Source: Paenibacillus sp. cl123 (GTDB taxonomy: Bacteria > Bacillota > Bacilli > Paenibacillales > NBRC-103111). From it: a stretch of 64,000 nucleotides of DNA. The DNA is taken from contig NZ_FMYY01000008.1 of assembly GCF_900101595.1 (NCBI RefSeq), forward strand, positions 59,539-123,538, in the 5' to 3' direction. Within the stretch, counting starts at the first letter, position 1. Each line of letters opens with the position of its first letter. Shown one piece after another: positions 16,307 to 24,877 of the stretch. The translations under genes and the position numbers were made by a program. The notes under the pieces are model-generated. The model did no database searches, was not told the origin of the DNA, and worked only from the letters and a program-made list of their open reading frames with translations.

Positions 16307-18010
16307 GTGAACACGGAACCGCAAGTCTATGAGCAGGGCGGTGAGATGGCCGGCCGGTACGGAGAGGCTGCTGACCCGGCCGTTATTCTGCGAGGCATGA
16401 GCCTGGAGGAAAAGGTCGGCCAGCTGCTGCTCTGCGGCTTCGATGGCACGGAGCCTTCCGCCGATATCGAGCGGCTGATCCGCGAGCAGGCGATCGGCGG
16501 CGTTATTCTGTTCGCCCGCAACGTCACCGGCACAAAGCAGGCAGCGGCGTTGAACCGATCGCTGCAGGCGGCAGCGGCGGACGGCGGCAGGCTGCCACTG
16601 TGGATAGCCGTCGATCAGGAGGGCGGCATGGTCGCACGCTTCACCGATGGCCTAGCGCTGATGCCTGGCGCGATGGCCATCGCCGCCGGAGGAGATGCGT
16701 ATTCGGCCTACGAGGCCGGTTATGTATGCGGCTGCGAGCTGGGGGCGCTGGGCGTCAATATGAATTTTGCCCCGGTGCTGGACGTAAACAACAATCCGTC
16801 CAATCCGGTCATCGGCGTCCGGTCCTTCGGGGAGGACCCGGAGCGAGTCGCCGAGTTTGGGGTCCGGCTTGTTCAGGGGCTGCAGGATGCCGGCATGGTC
16901 GCGACAGCCAAGCATTTCCCGGGTCACGGGGATACGGATACGGATTCGCATCTTGACTTGCCTGTCGTCCGGCATGCCAGAGAGCGGATCGAGCAGGTGG
17001 AGCTGGTCCCGTTCCGGAAGGTGATCGAGGCCGGCATCGACTCGGTGATGTCTGCCCATATCGTATTCCCGGCCTATGAACAGGAGAAGCTGCCGGCAAC
17101 TTTGTCCCATGCGGTGCTGACGGGGCTGCTGCGCGAAGAACTCGGCTTCGAAGGCGTGATTATGACCGACTGCATGGAGATGAACGCGATCGCGGATCAT
17201 TTCGGAACGGCGGAAGCGGCTGTGATGGCCGTAGAAGCCGGAGCCGATCTCGTGCTGATCAGCCATCGTCACGATCGTCAGCTGAGAGCGTGGGAGCTGC
17301 TGCTGCAGGCGGTGCGGGAAGGGAGGATAACGGAAGAGAGGATCGATGAATCCGTGCTTCGGCTGCTCCGGCTGAAAGCCAGACGGGGCGTGTTGATGGC
17401 CGTGGAGACCGGGGAAGAGAGCCGGGTGGCCGGCGAGGTTGGCAGCGAGAAGCATCTGGCCGCCGCCAAGCGGATCAGCGAAGCAAGCGTCACGATCGTG
17501 AAAAATGAAAGCGGCCTGCTGCCTCTTGCTCCCGGGCAGTCGATGTATGTGCTCTCTATGGAGCCGGCGGTGCGGACGCTGGCCGAGGAGCAAGCGCCGG
17601 AAGGGATATTCAGCTTGGGCCGCGCGCTGCGGGAGCTGGGGGCGAATGAGACGGAATGGCTCATCCCGTTCGGCCGGGCGGCCGAGCTTAAGGAGGAGCT
17701 GGTTCGCGCCTGCATGTATGCCGAGCGTGTGATCGTCGCGACATACAATGCTTATCTCGAAGCCGATCAAGTGGAGCTGGTTGAAGCGCTGCAGCGCTTC
17801 GGCAAAGACCCGATCGTTGTGGCGCTGCGCAGCCCATACGATCTGCTCGCTTTCCCGGAGGTCGCGACGTTCGTCGCGGTCTACGAGAGCCGCCCGCTGG
17901 CCATGCGCAGCGCAGCGGCTGCCCTGCTGGGGCTGAACCCCGCTGAAGGCAAGCTGCCCGTGTCGCTGGGCGAGCGCTATCCGGCCGGAACCGGAAGAGG
18001 TCTGCGATGA
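16307..18010 (+). CDS. nagZ: Beta-N-acetylglucosaminidase, GH3 family
   Basis: NagZ removes GlcNAc from muropeptides or GlcNAc-MurNAc. The 567-residue protein has the GH3 barrel with IDQEGG near residue 104 and KHFPGHGDTDTDSHLDLP near 201, which carries the Asp-His general acid/base pair of the NagZ subgroup. GVIMTDCMEMNAI near 286 carries the nucleophile Asp. A second, shorter C-terminal domain covers about residues 380-567 and resembles the two-domain enzyme of B. subtilis. No signal peptide is clear. The GTG at 16307 follows GAGGAGGAGG at 16291-16300. Its stop overlaps the anmK start by 4 bases. It works with NamZ on wall fragments. Confidence 0.95.
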   Translation: MNTEPQVYEQGGEMAGRYGEAADPAVILRGMSLEEKVGQLLLCGFDGTEPSADIERLIREQAIGGVILFARNVTGTKQAAALNRSLQAAAADGGRLPLWIAVDQEGGMVARFTDGLALMPGAMAIAAGGDAYSAYEAGYVCGCELGALGVNMNFAPVLDVNNNPSNPVIGVRSFGEDPERVAEFGVRLVQGLQDAGMVATAKHFPGHGDTDTDSHLDLPVVRHARERIEQVELVPFRKVIEAGIDSVMSAHIVFPAYEQEKLPATLSHAVLTGLLREELGFEGVIMTDCMEMNAIADHFGTAEAAVMAVEAGADLVLISHRHDRQLRAWELLLQAVREGRITEERIDESVLRLLRLKARRGVLMAVETGEESRVAGEVGSEKHLAAAKRISEASVTIVKNESGLLPLAPGQSMYVLSMEPAVRTLAEEQAPEGIFSLGRALRELGANETEWLIPFGRAAELKEELVRACMYAERVIVATYNAYLEADQVELVEALQRFGKDPIVVALRSPYDLLAFPEVATFVAVYESRPLAMRSAAAALLGLNPAEGKLPVSLGERYPAGTGRGLR

Positions 18011-19209
18011 TCGGCTGGCTGCGCGATGTGCTGGAGAAGGAGGATCGCCTGGTCGTGGGGCTGATGTCCGGCACCTCGCTGGACGGGATTGACGCGGCCG
18101 TGGTCCGGATCGCGGGCAGCGGACTTGCCTCCAGGGCGGAGCTGGTCCATTTCCACAGCGTGCCGTATACCGATGAACTGCGGGAGCGGCTGAAGCGGCT
18201 CTGCAGCCCTGACAGCTCCTCCGTGCCGGATATATGCGCGATGAATTTCTACATCGCAGAGCGCTTCGCCGAGGCGGCGGGAGCGGCGGCGGCGGGAGCG
18301 GGCCTGACGCTCGACGATATCGATCTGATCAGCTCGCACGGGCAGACGATCTGGCATATTCCGGTGGCTGCGGACCCAACCGCCGATCCGTTCGGAGTCA
18401 GATCGACGCTGCAGATCGGCGATCTGTCGGTGATCGCCAAGCTGACCGGCCGTCCTGTTGCGGGCGACTTCCGCACGGCCGATATGGCCGTAGGCGGACA
18501 GGGCGCCCCGCTTACGCCGTATGGCGATCTGATCCTGTTCCGCGACGAGCGCATCGGCCGGATTGTGCAAAATATAGGCGGCATCGGCAACTGCGCCGTG
18601 CTTCCGTGCGCGGCGAAGCCTTATGAAGTGAGCGCCTTCGATACGGGCCCCGGCAATATGCTGATCGATCAGGCGGTATGGGAGCTGTCGGGCGGCCGGA
18701 TGTCTTATGATGCGGACGGCGCTTGGGGAGCGGCCGGACAGCCGCATGAGGCGCTGCTGGAGGAGATGATGAGCCATCCGTACTTCGCGCTGCAGCCGGT
18801 GAAGACGACGGGCCGCGAGATGTTCGGGAAGGCTTACGCCGAGCAGTGGCTGTCCAGCATGCGAGGGGCTGGGCTGCCTGCGGAAGACATCGTGGCCACC
18901 TTCACGGCGTTCACAGCTCGCAGCATCGCACAGAGCTATACCGATTTCGTGCTGCCCCGGCATGCCGTCGGCGAGGTTGTGATCAGCGGCGGCGGCGCTC
19001 ATAACCGGACGCTGCTGCGGATGCTTGCGGAGCTGCTGCCGCAGCAGCAGGTGCGGACGGCGGCTTCGCTCGGTGTCTCCGACGACGCCAAGGAGGCGAT
19101 CTGCTTCGCGATCTTCGGGAACAATCTGCTGCATGGCGAGCCGAACAACCTGCCGTCCGCGACGGGAGCATCCCGGGAGACCGTGATGGGCAAGCTGGCC
19201 CTGCCGTAG
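18007..19209 (+). CDS. anmK: 1,6-anhydro-N-acetylmuramic acid kinase
   Basis: AnmK hydrolyses the anhydro ring of anhydroMurNAc and phosphorylates it to MurNAc-6-phosphate, the substrate of MurQ. The 400-residue protein carries the family start LVVGLMSGTSLDGIDAAVV near residue 17, ISSHGQTIWHIP, the middle ATP motif VQNIGGIGNC, and DTGPGNMLIDQ, EVVISGGGAHN near the C-terminus. The ATG overlaps the nagZ stop in ATGA, so translation is coupled. A terminator follows. Its presence shows that anhydro-sugars, made by lytic transglycosylases, are part of the intended diet. Confidence 0.96.
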   Translation: MIGWLRDVLEKEDRLVVGLMSGTSLDGIDAAVVRIAGSGLASRAELVHFHSVPYTDELRERLKRLCSPDSSSVPDICAMNFYIAERFAEAAGAAAAGAGLTLDDIDLISSHGQTIWHIPVAADPTADPFGVRSTLQIGDLSVIAKLTGRPVAGDFRTADMAVGGQGAPLTPYGDLILFRDERIGRIVQNIGGIGNCAVLPCAAKPYEVSAFDTGPGNMLIDQAVWELSGGRMSYDADGAWGAAGQPHEALLEEMMSHPYFALQPVKTTGREMFGKAYAEQWLSSMRGAGLPAEDIVATFTAFTARSIAQSYTDFVLPRHAVGEVVISGGGAHNRTLLRMLAELLPQQQVRTAASLGVSDDAKEAICFAIFGNNLLHGEPNNLPSATGASRETVMGKLALP

Positions 19210-19281
19210 GCAGCGGCGCGGGGCGATGAGCCTGATCCGGAGCGGCGTACTATGACGGATAGATGACGTTTGGATGGAATT

Positions 19282-19320
19282 AGCCTGACAGAACCCGGAG
19301 CGTTCGGTCAGGCTTCTTTT
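19282..19320 (+). terminator. Terminator of the salvage operon
   Basis: AGCCTGAC (19282-19289) pairs with GTCAGGCT (19307-19314), followed by TCTTTT. It lies 72 bases after the anmK stop. Confidence 0.85.
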
Positions 19321-19472
19321 GCGTTTCAGCGTGCATCCTTTACGCAAACGAAAGCAGGGGAATTTTACCTGACTCGTATAGAATGAATAAACGATCGAAA
19401 AGGAGAAGGGGCAGAAGGAAGGGATGCGCAGCAGTCGAGCGTAGTATTGACGGAAGCCAACGCCCCAAAGCG

Positions 19473-19622
19473 CACGAAATCGCTCGGATGCAATTTGTAA
19501 CGAGGCTCAGCGACCCAAACTGCACGAAATCAGTCGGATGCAATTTGCATCGGAACTCAGCGACCGTAAACACACGGAACTCGCCGAATTTCATTTCTAA
19601 CGGAACTGTACGCCCTTATAGA
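19473..19622. repeat. 50-bp tandem repeat, three full units plus a partial one
   Basis: The units start at 19473, 19523 and 19573 with an exact 50-base period, each beginning CACGAAATC or CACGGAACTC. They share GGATGCAATTTG-like and AACGGAACTCAGCGACC-like segments and are diverged by several substitutions each. A partial unit lies at about 19450-19472. The rest of the 602-base gap 19210-19811 holds the anmK terminator and no credible gene; an ORF across the repeat has no ribosome site and a repeat-driven composition. Confidence 0.8.
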
Positions 19623-19811
19623 GCAAAACGGTCCATTTTTCGCTCCGTTTGCGTCAGTAAGGGCCCCTGAGTTCCGTTTACAGTTCTGGGCGCGCCATCC
19701 GTCTCTCGTCTGTCTATACGTAAGGATGCCGAAAAAGTTGGTTATTCTGCTGAGCGCTCGGCTTCAGTGCCCTTGCGCTTGCAGCGCCGGGAGCTTCTTC
19801 AGGCTTAAAAA

Positions 19812-20369
19812 TCACGGAGAGCTTTTCCCCAGCGTGGTAAGGAGTCCGTCCATACTGACCCTGTTTTTCTCACGGCGGTAAGCGTCCAGCTTTTCTTCTC
19901 CCTTGTTGACGGACCATTGCTTGAGCGTGTCCCGATCGGCTTCATAGGAGAAGTAAGGGACACTGAACCCGCAAGAGGTTTTAACCTCGTGTATCGCGGC
20001 GGTTATGATCTGGCGCGCTCCGGGCAGCGGCTGGAAGAGGGGGATCAGACGGTCCCATTCCGGCGTGTCCGGCAGCACGACCTGGCCCGAGCCGTAGAGC
20101 CGGAGAATCATGGGCGCTCCTTCGAAGGCCATGAACATGAAGGTGATTCGGCCGTTTTCTTCCAGATGGGCGCTCGTTTCGTTGCCGCTGCCCGTCATGT
20201 CAAGATAGGCCACCTGCGAGGACGATAAAATACGGAAGGAATCATAACCCTTGGGCGACAGATTCACATGCCCTTCGACTGCTGTAGGAGCGCTGCCGAC
20301 GAAAAAAATATGCTGTTTGCGGATAAAGGCTTCATGCTCAGGGAGCATGTTCGGATAAGATTTGCCCAT
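19812..20369 (-). CDS. Pyridoxamine 5'-phosphate oxidase-like flavin-binding protein
   Basis: The 185-residue protein has the split-barrel pattern of the PNPOx-like superfamily: FIRKQHIFFVGSAPTAVEGHVNLSPKG near the N-terminus, then VAYLDMTGSGNETSAHLEENG and ITFMFMAFEGAPMILRLYG. In this group the barrel dimer binds FMN or F420-like cofactors; the substrate is unknown and true PNPOx activity is not implied. The start has a strong GGAGGTG upstream on the minus strand. It is divergent from the phosphotransferase at 20511 with 141 bases between, and no partner gene is visible. Confidence 0.88.
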   Translation of the reverse strand: MGKSYPNMLPEHEAFIRKQHIFFVGSAPTAVEGHVNLSPKGYDSFRILSSSQVAYLDMTGSGNETSAHLEENGRITFMFMAFEGAPMILRLYGSGQVVLPDTPEWDRLIPLFQPLPGARQIITAAIHEVKTSCGFSVPYFSYEADRDTLKQWSVNKGEEKLDAYRREKNRVSMDGLLTTLGKSSP

Positions 20370-20510
20370 AAGGCACCTCCAAATAGATGGATATTAGCGC
20401 ATTATAATCCAAATCGGCAGCTCGTGGAAGGGATAGATTTGTCTTTAGCCGCGCGCTTCCACTACAATAAATCTGAGTTTCGGCAATTAACGGAGGGAGG
20501 CATTGTCTTC

Positions 20511-21455
20511 ATGCAGATATCGGAAAAAGAATTGCTCTCAAATCGGCTGCTGGCATGGATCGTGGAGCAGGCGTCTCCCGAAGCGGCGGTACAAGCCGTT
20601 CATCGACTGAAAGGAGGGATATCTTCGCTTGTGCACGCTGTCACCCTTCGGGAGGGAGAGCGAACTGCCGAATGGGTGCTGCGCAGGTTCGACAACGCGG
20701 AGTGGCTGCGCCAGGAGCCTGACCTGCCGAGGCATGAAGCTCACAGCTTGCGCTTGGCTGCAGAGGCAGCAGTGCCGACGCCGCAGGTGATTGCATGGGA
20801 TGAGACCGGCAGCATGACCGGCATGCCTGCGCTGCTGATGACCAAACTGAAGGGGGACGTCGTCCTGCTGCCCGAAAGTATGGCAAGCTGGATCGCGGGG
20901 CTTGCCGAAGCGCTGGCGAAAATTCATCAGGTGCGGGCCGATGAGTTCGCATGGGCCTACTTCACCTATCAGCAGCTTGAGACCCTGGAGGCGCCCGGCT
21001 GGACGAACCGGCCTGACGTATGGCGCGCTGTCGTGGATCAAGTGCGAGGACCTCGTCCGGCGTATCGCGAATGCTTCATTCACCGTGACTATCACCCGAA
21101 CAATGTGCTTTGGGAAGAAGGACGGGTAAGCGGGGTTGTGGATTGGGTAAATGCCTGCCGAGGGCCGGCGGGAGTGGATGTCGGTCATTGCCGGGTCAAT
21201 CTGGCGCAGCTTCACGGGCTGGAGGCGGCGGATGCCTTTCTGTCGGCCTACAGCATGTACGCAGGCGAAGCTTTTCAGTATGACCCGTATTGGGATCTCG
21301 TTTCTTTGACGGATATTCTCTTCGGACCTCCTTCGGTATATGAGGGATGGACGGAGCTCGGAGTAACCGGGCTGACGGACCGGCTCATAATGGAACGTCT
21401 GGACGACTATGCGGCCAGCTTGATCGAGCGATGCGGAAGAGGCAGCTTGCGCTAG
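20511..21455 (+). CDS. Aminoglycoside phosphotransferase (APH)-family kinase
   Basis: This 314-residue protein has the APH/choline-kinase-like catalytic loop CFIHRDYHPNNVLW near residue 188 and the metal-binding Asp in GVVDWVNACRGP about 20 residues later. LLMTKLKGDVVLLPE would form the hinge. Family members phosphorylate small molecules including antibiotics, homoserine and choline; the substrate cannot be named. The ATG at 20511 follows GGAGGGAGG at 20492-20500. The frame extends upstream without a better site. It is a single-gene unit. Confidence 0.88.
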   Translation: MQISEKELLSNRLLAWIVEQASPEAAVQAVHRLKGGISSLVHAVTLREGERTAEWVLRRFDNAEWLRQEPDLPRHEAHSLRLAAEAAVPTPQVIAWDETGSMTGMPALLMTKLKGDVVLLPESMASWIAGLAEALAKIHQVRADEFAWAYFTYQQLETLEAPGWTNRPDVWRAVVDQVRGPRPAYRECFIHRDYHPNNVLWEEGRVSGVVDWVNACRGPAGVDVGHCRVNLAQLHGLEAADAFLSAYSMYAGEAFQYDPYWDLVSLTDILFGPPSVYEGWTELGVTGLTDRLIMERLDDYAASLIERCGRGSLR

Positions 21456-21597
21456 AAGTCGGGTGAAAAGAATGCGGGAGAGCCGCTAGGGGCTTGAAGC
21501 AGCGAGCGGAAACATCGATCGCGATCGGCCGCAGGTTGCGCGCATTCATCGGAATTACAGGGAAACCGATCCGAACGACGACGCCGCGGAACATGCG

Positions 21598-21642
21598 CCA
21601 AAAAACATGCGGCAGTCCGCACGAAGCGGAACTGCCGCATGT
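21598..21642 (-). terminator. Terminator of the PatB-like gene
   Basis: On the minus strand ACATGCGGCAGTTCCGC pairs with GCGGACTGCCGCATGT with one bulge, and six T residues follow. It begins just past the stop codon at 21649. Confidence 0.88.
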
Positions 21643-21648
21643 CTGCTA

Positions 21649-22827
21649 TTAAACCGGCTGTCCGGATACGGCCTGGCAGAACCGCTTCAGACCTTCCTCT
21701 ACGATCGATCTCGGACAAGCGAGGTTGATGCGAAGCCAGCCTTCGCCCTCGGTGCCGAATACGGAGCCTTCGCTGAAGGCGACCTTGGCTTTGACAAACA
21801 TCAGCTCCTTCAGGCCCTTCACATCGAGCCCGAGGTCCCGGCAGTCCAGCCAGAGCAAGTAGGTGCCTCCCGGCACAAGCGGCTTCACCTGCGGAAGCTG
21901 CTCCTTCAGGTAGGCGATGGCAAAGTCGAGATTGCCTTTGACGTAAGCCATCATCTCATCGAGCCATTCCTCGCCTTCATTATAAGCCGCCTGCACCGCG
22001 TCCTGGGCAAAGTGGTTCGCCATATGCAGGCTAAGCGACTTGAGGCGCTGTTCCAGCTTGCGCTTGACCGCCGGGTTGGACGCGACGATAAACGAGGTAT
22101 GCAGCCCGGGCAAATTAAACGTCTTGGTCGCCGCCAGGCAGGTGATCGTTCGGTCGGCAAGCTCAGGCGACAGGGAAGCGAACGGAATATGCTTATGACC
22201 GGGGAAGGTCAGATCGGCGTGGATCTCGTCAGAGACAACGGTGACGCCATACTGCAGGCACAGCGCGCCCAAGCGCAGCAGCTCCTCGCGCTCCCAGACG
22301 CGGCCGCCGGGATTATGCGGGCTGCACAGCAGCAGCAGCTTGGCGCCGCCTTGAAACAAAGTTTCGAGCTGGTCATAGTCCATCTCGAAGCGGCCGTCAC
22401 GGATCACCAGCGGGTTTTTGGCAACTACCCGGCCATTGGTACGGATCACGTCATAGAACGGATAATAGACCGGCGATTGCAGCACGACCTGGCTGCCCGG
22501 CTCGCTGAACAGCTCCACAGCCAGGCTGAGCGAAGTTACGATGCTGGGAGAGTCCGTTATCCAGCCCGGGCTGATTTCCCAATCGTGACGGCGGCTGTAC
22601 CATTTCACGATCGAGTCGTAGTAGCTGTCCGTATGTATGGCGTAGCCGTACACGCCCAGCTGAGCCCGCTGGATCAGCACGTCGCGGACGGCGGGTGGGC
22701 AGTGGAAGTCCATATCCGCGACCCAGAGAGGAAGCACATCGGCAGCCCCGAACAGCTTCTCTCCTTGGTCCCATTTGTAGGAACGCGTATTGCGGCGGTC
22801 GATCAATTCGTCAAAATTGTATTTCAA
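21649..22827 (-). CDS. MalY/PatB-family cystathionine beta-lyase (C-S lyase)
   Basis: This PLP enzyme of 392 residues opens MKYNFDELIDRRNTRSYKWD, the usual PatB start. It has LPLWVADMDFHCPPAV, the substrate-binding SPVYYPFYDVI, LLLLCSPHNPGGRVW, VVSDEIHADLTFPG and the PLP-lysine motif CLAATKTFNLPGL. The family cleaves the C-S bond of cystathionine or cysteine conjugates in the cytoplasm. Start choice: a TTG at 22827 is preferred because GAAGGTGA on the minus strand lies about 6 bases upstream. A GTG at 22836 in frame would sit inside that ribosome site. It is monocistronic with its own terminator. Confidence 0.9.
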   Translation of the reverse strand: MKYNFDELIDRRNTRSYKWDQGEKLFGAADVLPLWVADMDFHCPPAVRDVLIQRAQLGVYGYAIHTDSYYDSIVKWYSRRHDWEISPGWITDSPSIVTSLSLAVELFSEPGSQVVLQSPVYYPFYDVIRTNGRVVAKNPLVIRDGRFEMDYDQLETLFQGGAKLLLLCSPHNPGGRVWEREELLRLGALCLQYGVTVVSDEIHADLTFPGHKHIPFASLSPELADRTITCLAATKTFNLPGLHTSFIVASNPAVKRKLEQRLKSLSLHMANHFAQDAVQAAYNEGEEWLDEMMAYVKGNLDFAIAYLKEQLPQVKPLVPGGTYLLWLDCRDLGLDVKGLKELMFVKAKVAFSEGSVFGTEGEGWLRINLACPRSIVEEGLKRFCQAVSGQPV

Positions 22828-22924
22828 TGATGTCACCTTCTATAGTAGATTTAGCTGCTATTATATCATCAATAATGCCCGATTGCGATGAAAGTCCGGA
22901 ACCGGCGGGGTTCCGGCAGCGCTG

Positions 22925-23944
22925 CTAATATACCCGGTGAATGACATCCTCAAATTCGGGTTCCTCCATATGAATATCGTCGATCTCTCCCCAGGCGCTC
23001 AGCTCGCGCAGCATATCCATAGCCGTCGCTTCCTGACGGTTGCCCTCGATGACGACCCCGTGGTCGGTCCGCTCGGTCACGCGGAAACTTGACCCTGCAT
23101 CGCCCCCCGAAAGCTCGGGTACCGTGAAGCCGCCCCGGAAGGTCACGCGGATGACGGTCGGCAGCCCGATAAGCCCGCGCAGGTCGGCGATCGTGCCGTC
23201 GTAGGCCAGCCGGCCGTGGTTGATAACCATGACCCGGTCGCATAACTGCTCGATATCGTCCATATCATGGGTCGTTAGAAGGACGGTTTTGCCGAAATCG
23301 CGGTTCAGCGTCTTCAGGAACTGCCGGATATTGCGCTTGGCTGTAACATCGAGGCCGATCGTCGGCTCATCCAGGAACAGCAGATCGGGATCGTGCAGCA
23401 TCGCTGCCGCCAGATCGGCGCGCATCCGCTGGCCGAGAGACAGCTTGCGGACGGGCGTCTGCCAAAATTCCTCCAGGTCCAGCAGCTCCGCCAGCTGTCC
23501 GAGCCTTCGCCGCTTGTCGCCGGGCTCGACCTTGTACATCTCGGCAAGAATGTCGAAGGAGTCCTTGACCGGCAAATCCCACCACAGCTGGCTGCGCTGA
23601 CCGAATACGACACCTAGCCGTCGAACTACCTTGCGCCGGCTGCGGTGAGGATTATCCCCTCCGATCAGGACAGTTCCTTGAGACGGATGGAGGATGCCGG
23701 TCAGCATCTTGATCGTCGTTGATTTTCCGGCTCCGTTGGGGCCGATATAGCCGACAAATTCACCCTTGCCGATGGCGAAGCTGATATCGCGGACAGCCTC
23801 CTTAATCCGGTATTCGCGCGAAAACAGCGTGCGCAGGCCGGCAAACCTGCCCTCCCGGGTTACGGGTGTTTTGAAGGTTTTGCCGATATGGCTAACTTGA
23901 ATGATGGCTTCCTTGCCTTCCGGCTTACTGGTTGTATGGATCAT
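22925..23944 (-). CDS. ABC-2 type exporter ATPase
   Basis: A 339-residue ATPase with Walker A GPNGAGKSTT, signature LSLGQRMRADLAAAM, Walker B LLFLDEPTIGLDV and TTHDMDDIEQL. An N-terminal extension (KTFKTPVTREGRFAGLRTLFSREYR) is typical of ATPases paired with DUF990-type ABC-2 permeases. It is the last gene of a three-gene operon; the two permeases lie upstream at 23960-24877 and 24874-25650. The cargo is unknown. Confidence 0.9.
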   Translation of the reverse strand: MIHTTSKPEGKEAIIQVSHIGKTFKTPVTREGRFAGLRTLFSREYRIKEAVRDISFAIGKGEFVGYIGPNGAGKSTTIKMLTGILHPSQGTVLIGGDNPHRSRRKVVRRLGVVFGQRSQLWWDLPVKDSFDILAEMYKVEPGDKRRRLGQLAELLDLEEFWQTPVRKLSLGQRMRADLAAAMLHDPDLLFLDEPTIGLDVTAKRNIRQFLKTLNRDFGKTVLLTTHDMDDIEQLCDRVMVINHGRLAYDGTIADLRGLIGLPTVIRVTFRGGFTVPELSGGDAGSSFRVTERTDHGVVIEGNRQEATAMDMLRELSAWGEIDDIHMEEPEFEDVIHRVY

Positions 23945-23959
23945 TGTTTTCGCTCCTCT

Positions 23960-24877
23960 CTAACTGCCTGTACTTTGGTACTTGGTTAAGCCGTAGCGCC
24001 AGAACTGCAGGCTGGCAGCCAGACAGAGGAGCGCCGCCGCGCCGATGACAGCCAGCAGCCAGCCTCCGTATTCGCCCCGCAGAATGAAAAGCGCAGGGGC
24101 ATAACTGACCAGGCCGACGGGGATGACGAACAACAGCATGGACTTCATCCAGCCGGGGTAAAGGACAAGCGGATATTGGGCAGCCGTGCGGGCCGCGTCC
24201 TCCGTAATGTTTTGCAGCTCAGTAATCCGCGTCATCCAGAATCCGACCGTGGCGGTCGCCAGGCCGATCGCGAACAAGATGACCGAGCCGGTGCCGATGG
24301 ACAGCAGCGTATAAGGAATCGCGGTCCAGCCGATCTGGCCGCTTTGCAGCATGCCGTTCAGCGCCCAGCCAAGCACAAACCCTCCTTGGACAAATTCGCC
24401 GGGCAGCAGCCGGAAGTTTTGCGTGAACAGCGCAAAGAGAATAGGCACGGGACGGGTAAGCAGCTGGTCCAGCTCGCCTCCGACCAAATATTTCTCGAGA
24501 TTATGCACTTCATTGGCGAAGGTGCGGTACAAAGCTTTGGAAAGGGTCATCACCGCAAATAAATAGCCAACCTCGTACAGACTCCAGCCGCGCATCGCAC
24601 CGAATTTGTTCATGACAATGGCGAGCATAAGGAATTCGGCGATCTGGATCAGAGCGGCGAGCAGGCTGCCGAGTACAAAGTTGAGCTTGTACTGCATGCG
24701 GCTGCGAATGCTGGCCCGGATAAGCAGGACATACAAGCGGGCCGTTGAGGTGATGGAGGAGAGCTTCCCATGCTTGGCGGACTCCGGATGCTCTAGGTGC
24801 TTTGATTGCTCTGCATACTTTAATTGCTCTGCATGCTTTGACTGCTCCGCATGCTCCGATTGCTTCACGTGCTTCAT
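23960..24877 (-). CDS. ABC-2 type permease with repetitive charged N-terminus
   Basis: The 305-residue protein has about six hydrophobic helices (LLAALIQIAEFLMLAIVMNKF and later) and the landmarks HNLEKYLVGGELDQLLTRPV and VQGGFVLGWALNG, typical of DUF990-like ABC-2 permeases. The ATG at 24877 has GGAGGTG about 9 bases upstream and overlaps the previous stop by 4 bases. The first 35 residues are unusual: a hexapeptide repeat of the type EQSKHA encoded by an 18-bp DNA repeat, rich in His, Lys and Glu. It would precede the first helix on the cytoplasmic side. The permease pairs with the other permease and the ATPase of the same operon. Confidence 0.85.
   Translation of the reverse strand: MKHVKQSEHAEQSKHAEQLKYAEQSKHLEHPESAKHGKLSSITSTARLYVLLIRASIRSRMQYKLNFVLGSLLAALIQIAEFLMLAIVMNKFGAMRGWSLYEVGYLFAVMTLSKALYRTFANEVHNLEKYLVGGELDQLLTRPVPILFALFTQNFRLLPGEFVQGGFVLGWALNGMLQSGQIGWTAIPYTLLSIGTGSVILFAIGLATATVGFWMTRITELQNITEDAARTAAQYPLVLYPGWMKSMLLFVIPVGLVSYAPALFILRGEYGGWLLAVIGAAALLCLAASLQFWRYGLTKYQSTGS
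24789..24877 (-). repeat. 18-bp tandem repeat inside the ABC-2 permease gene
   Basis: Units begin at 24789, 24807, 24825 and 24843, with a partial unit from 24861. On the plus strand each reads close to TGCTCTGCATGCTTTGAT. The 18-base period equals six codons, so unit gain or loss would keep the frame. Confidence 0.85.

Noticed and set aside
17977-19347. 456-codon open frame antisense to anmK
   Set aside because: The anmK frame carries clear family motifs and coupling to nagZ; the antisense frame has neither.
19383-19670. 95-codon frame across the 50-bp repeat
   Set aside because: A 50-base period changes frame at each unit, so the peptide is not repetitive, and no family or start signal is visible.
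21607-22830. 407-codon plus-strand frame opposite the PatB-like gene
   Set aside because: It starts inside the PatB terminator hairpin and has no ribosome site; the minus strand encodes a clear PLP enzyme.
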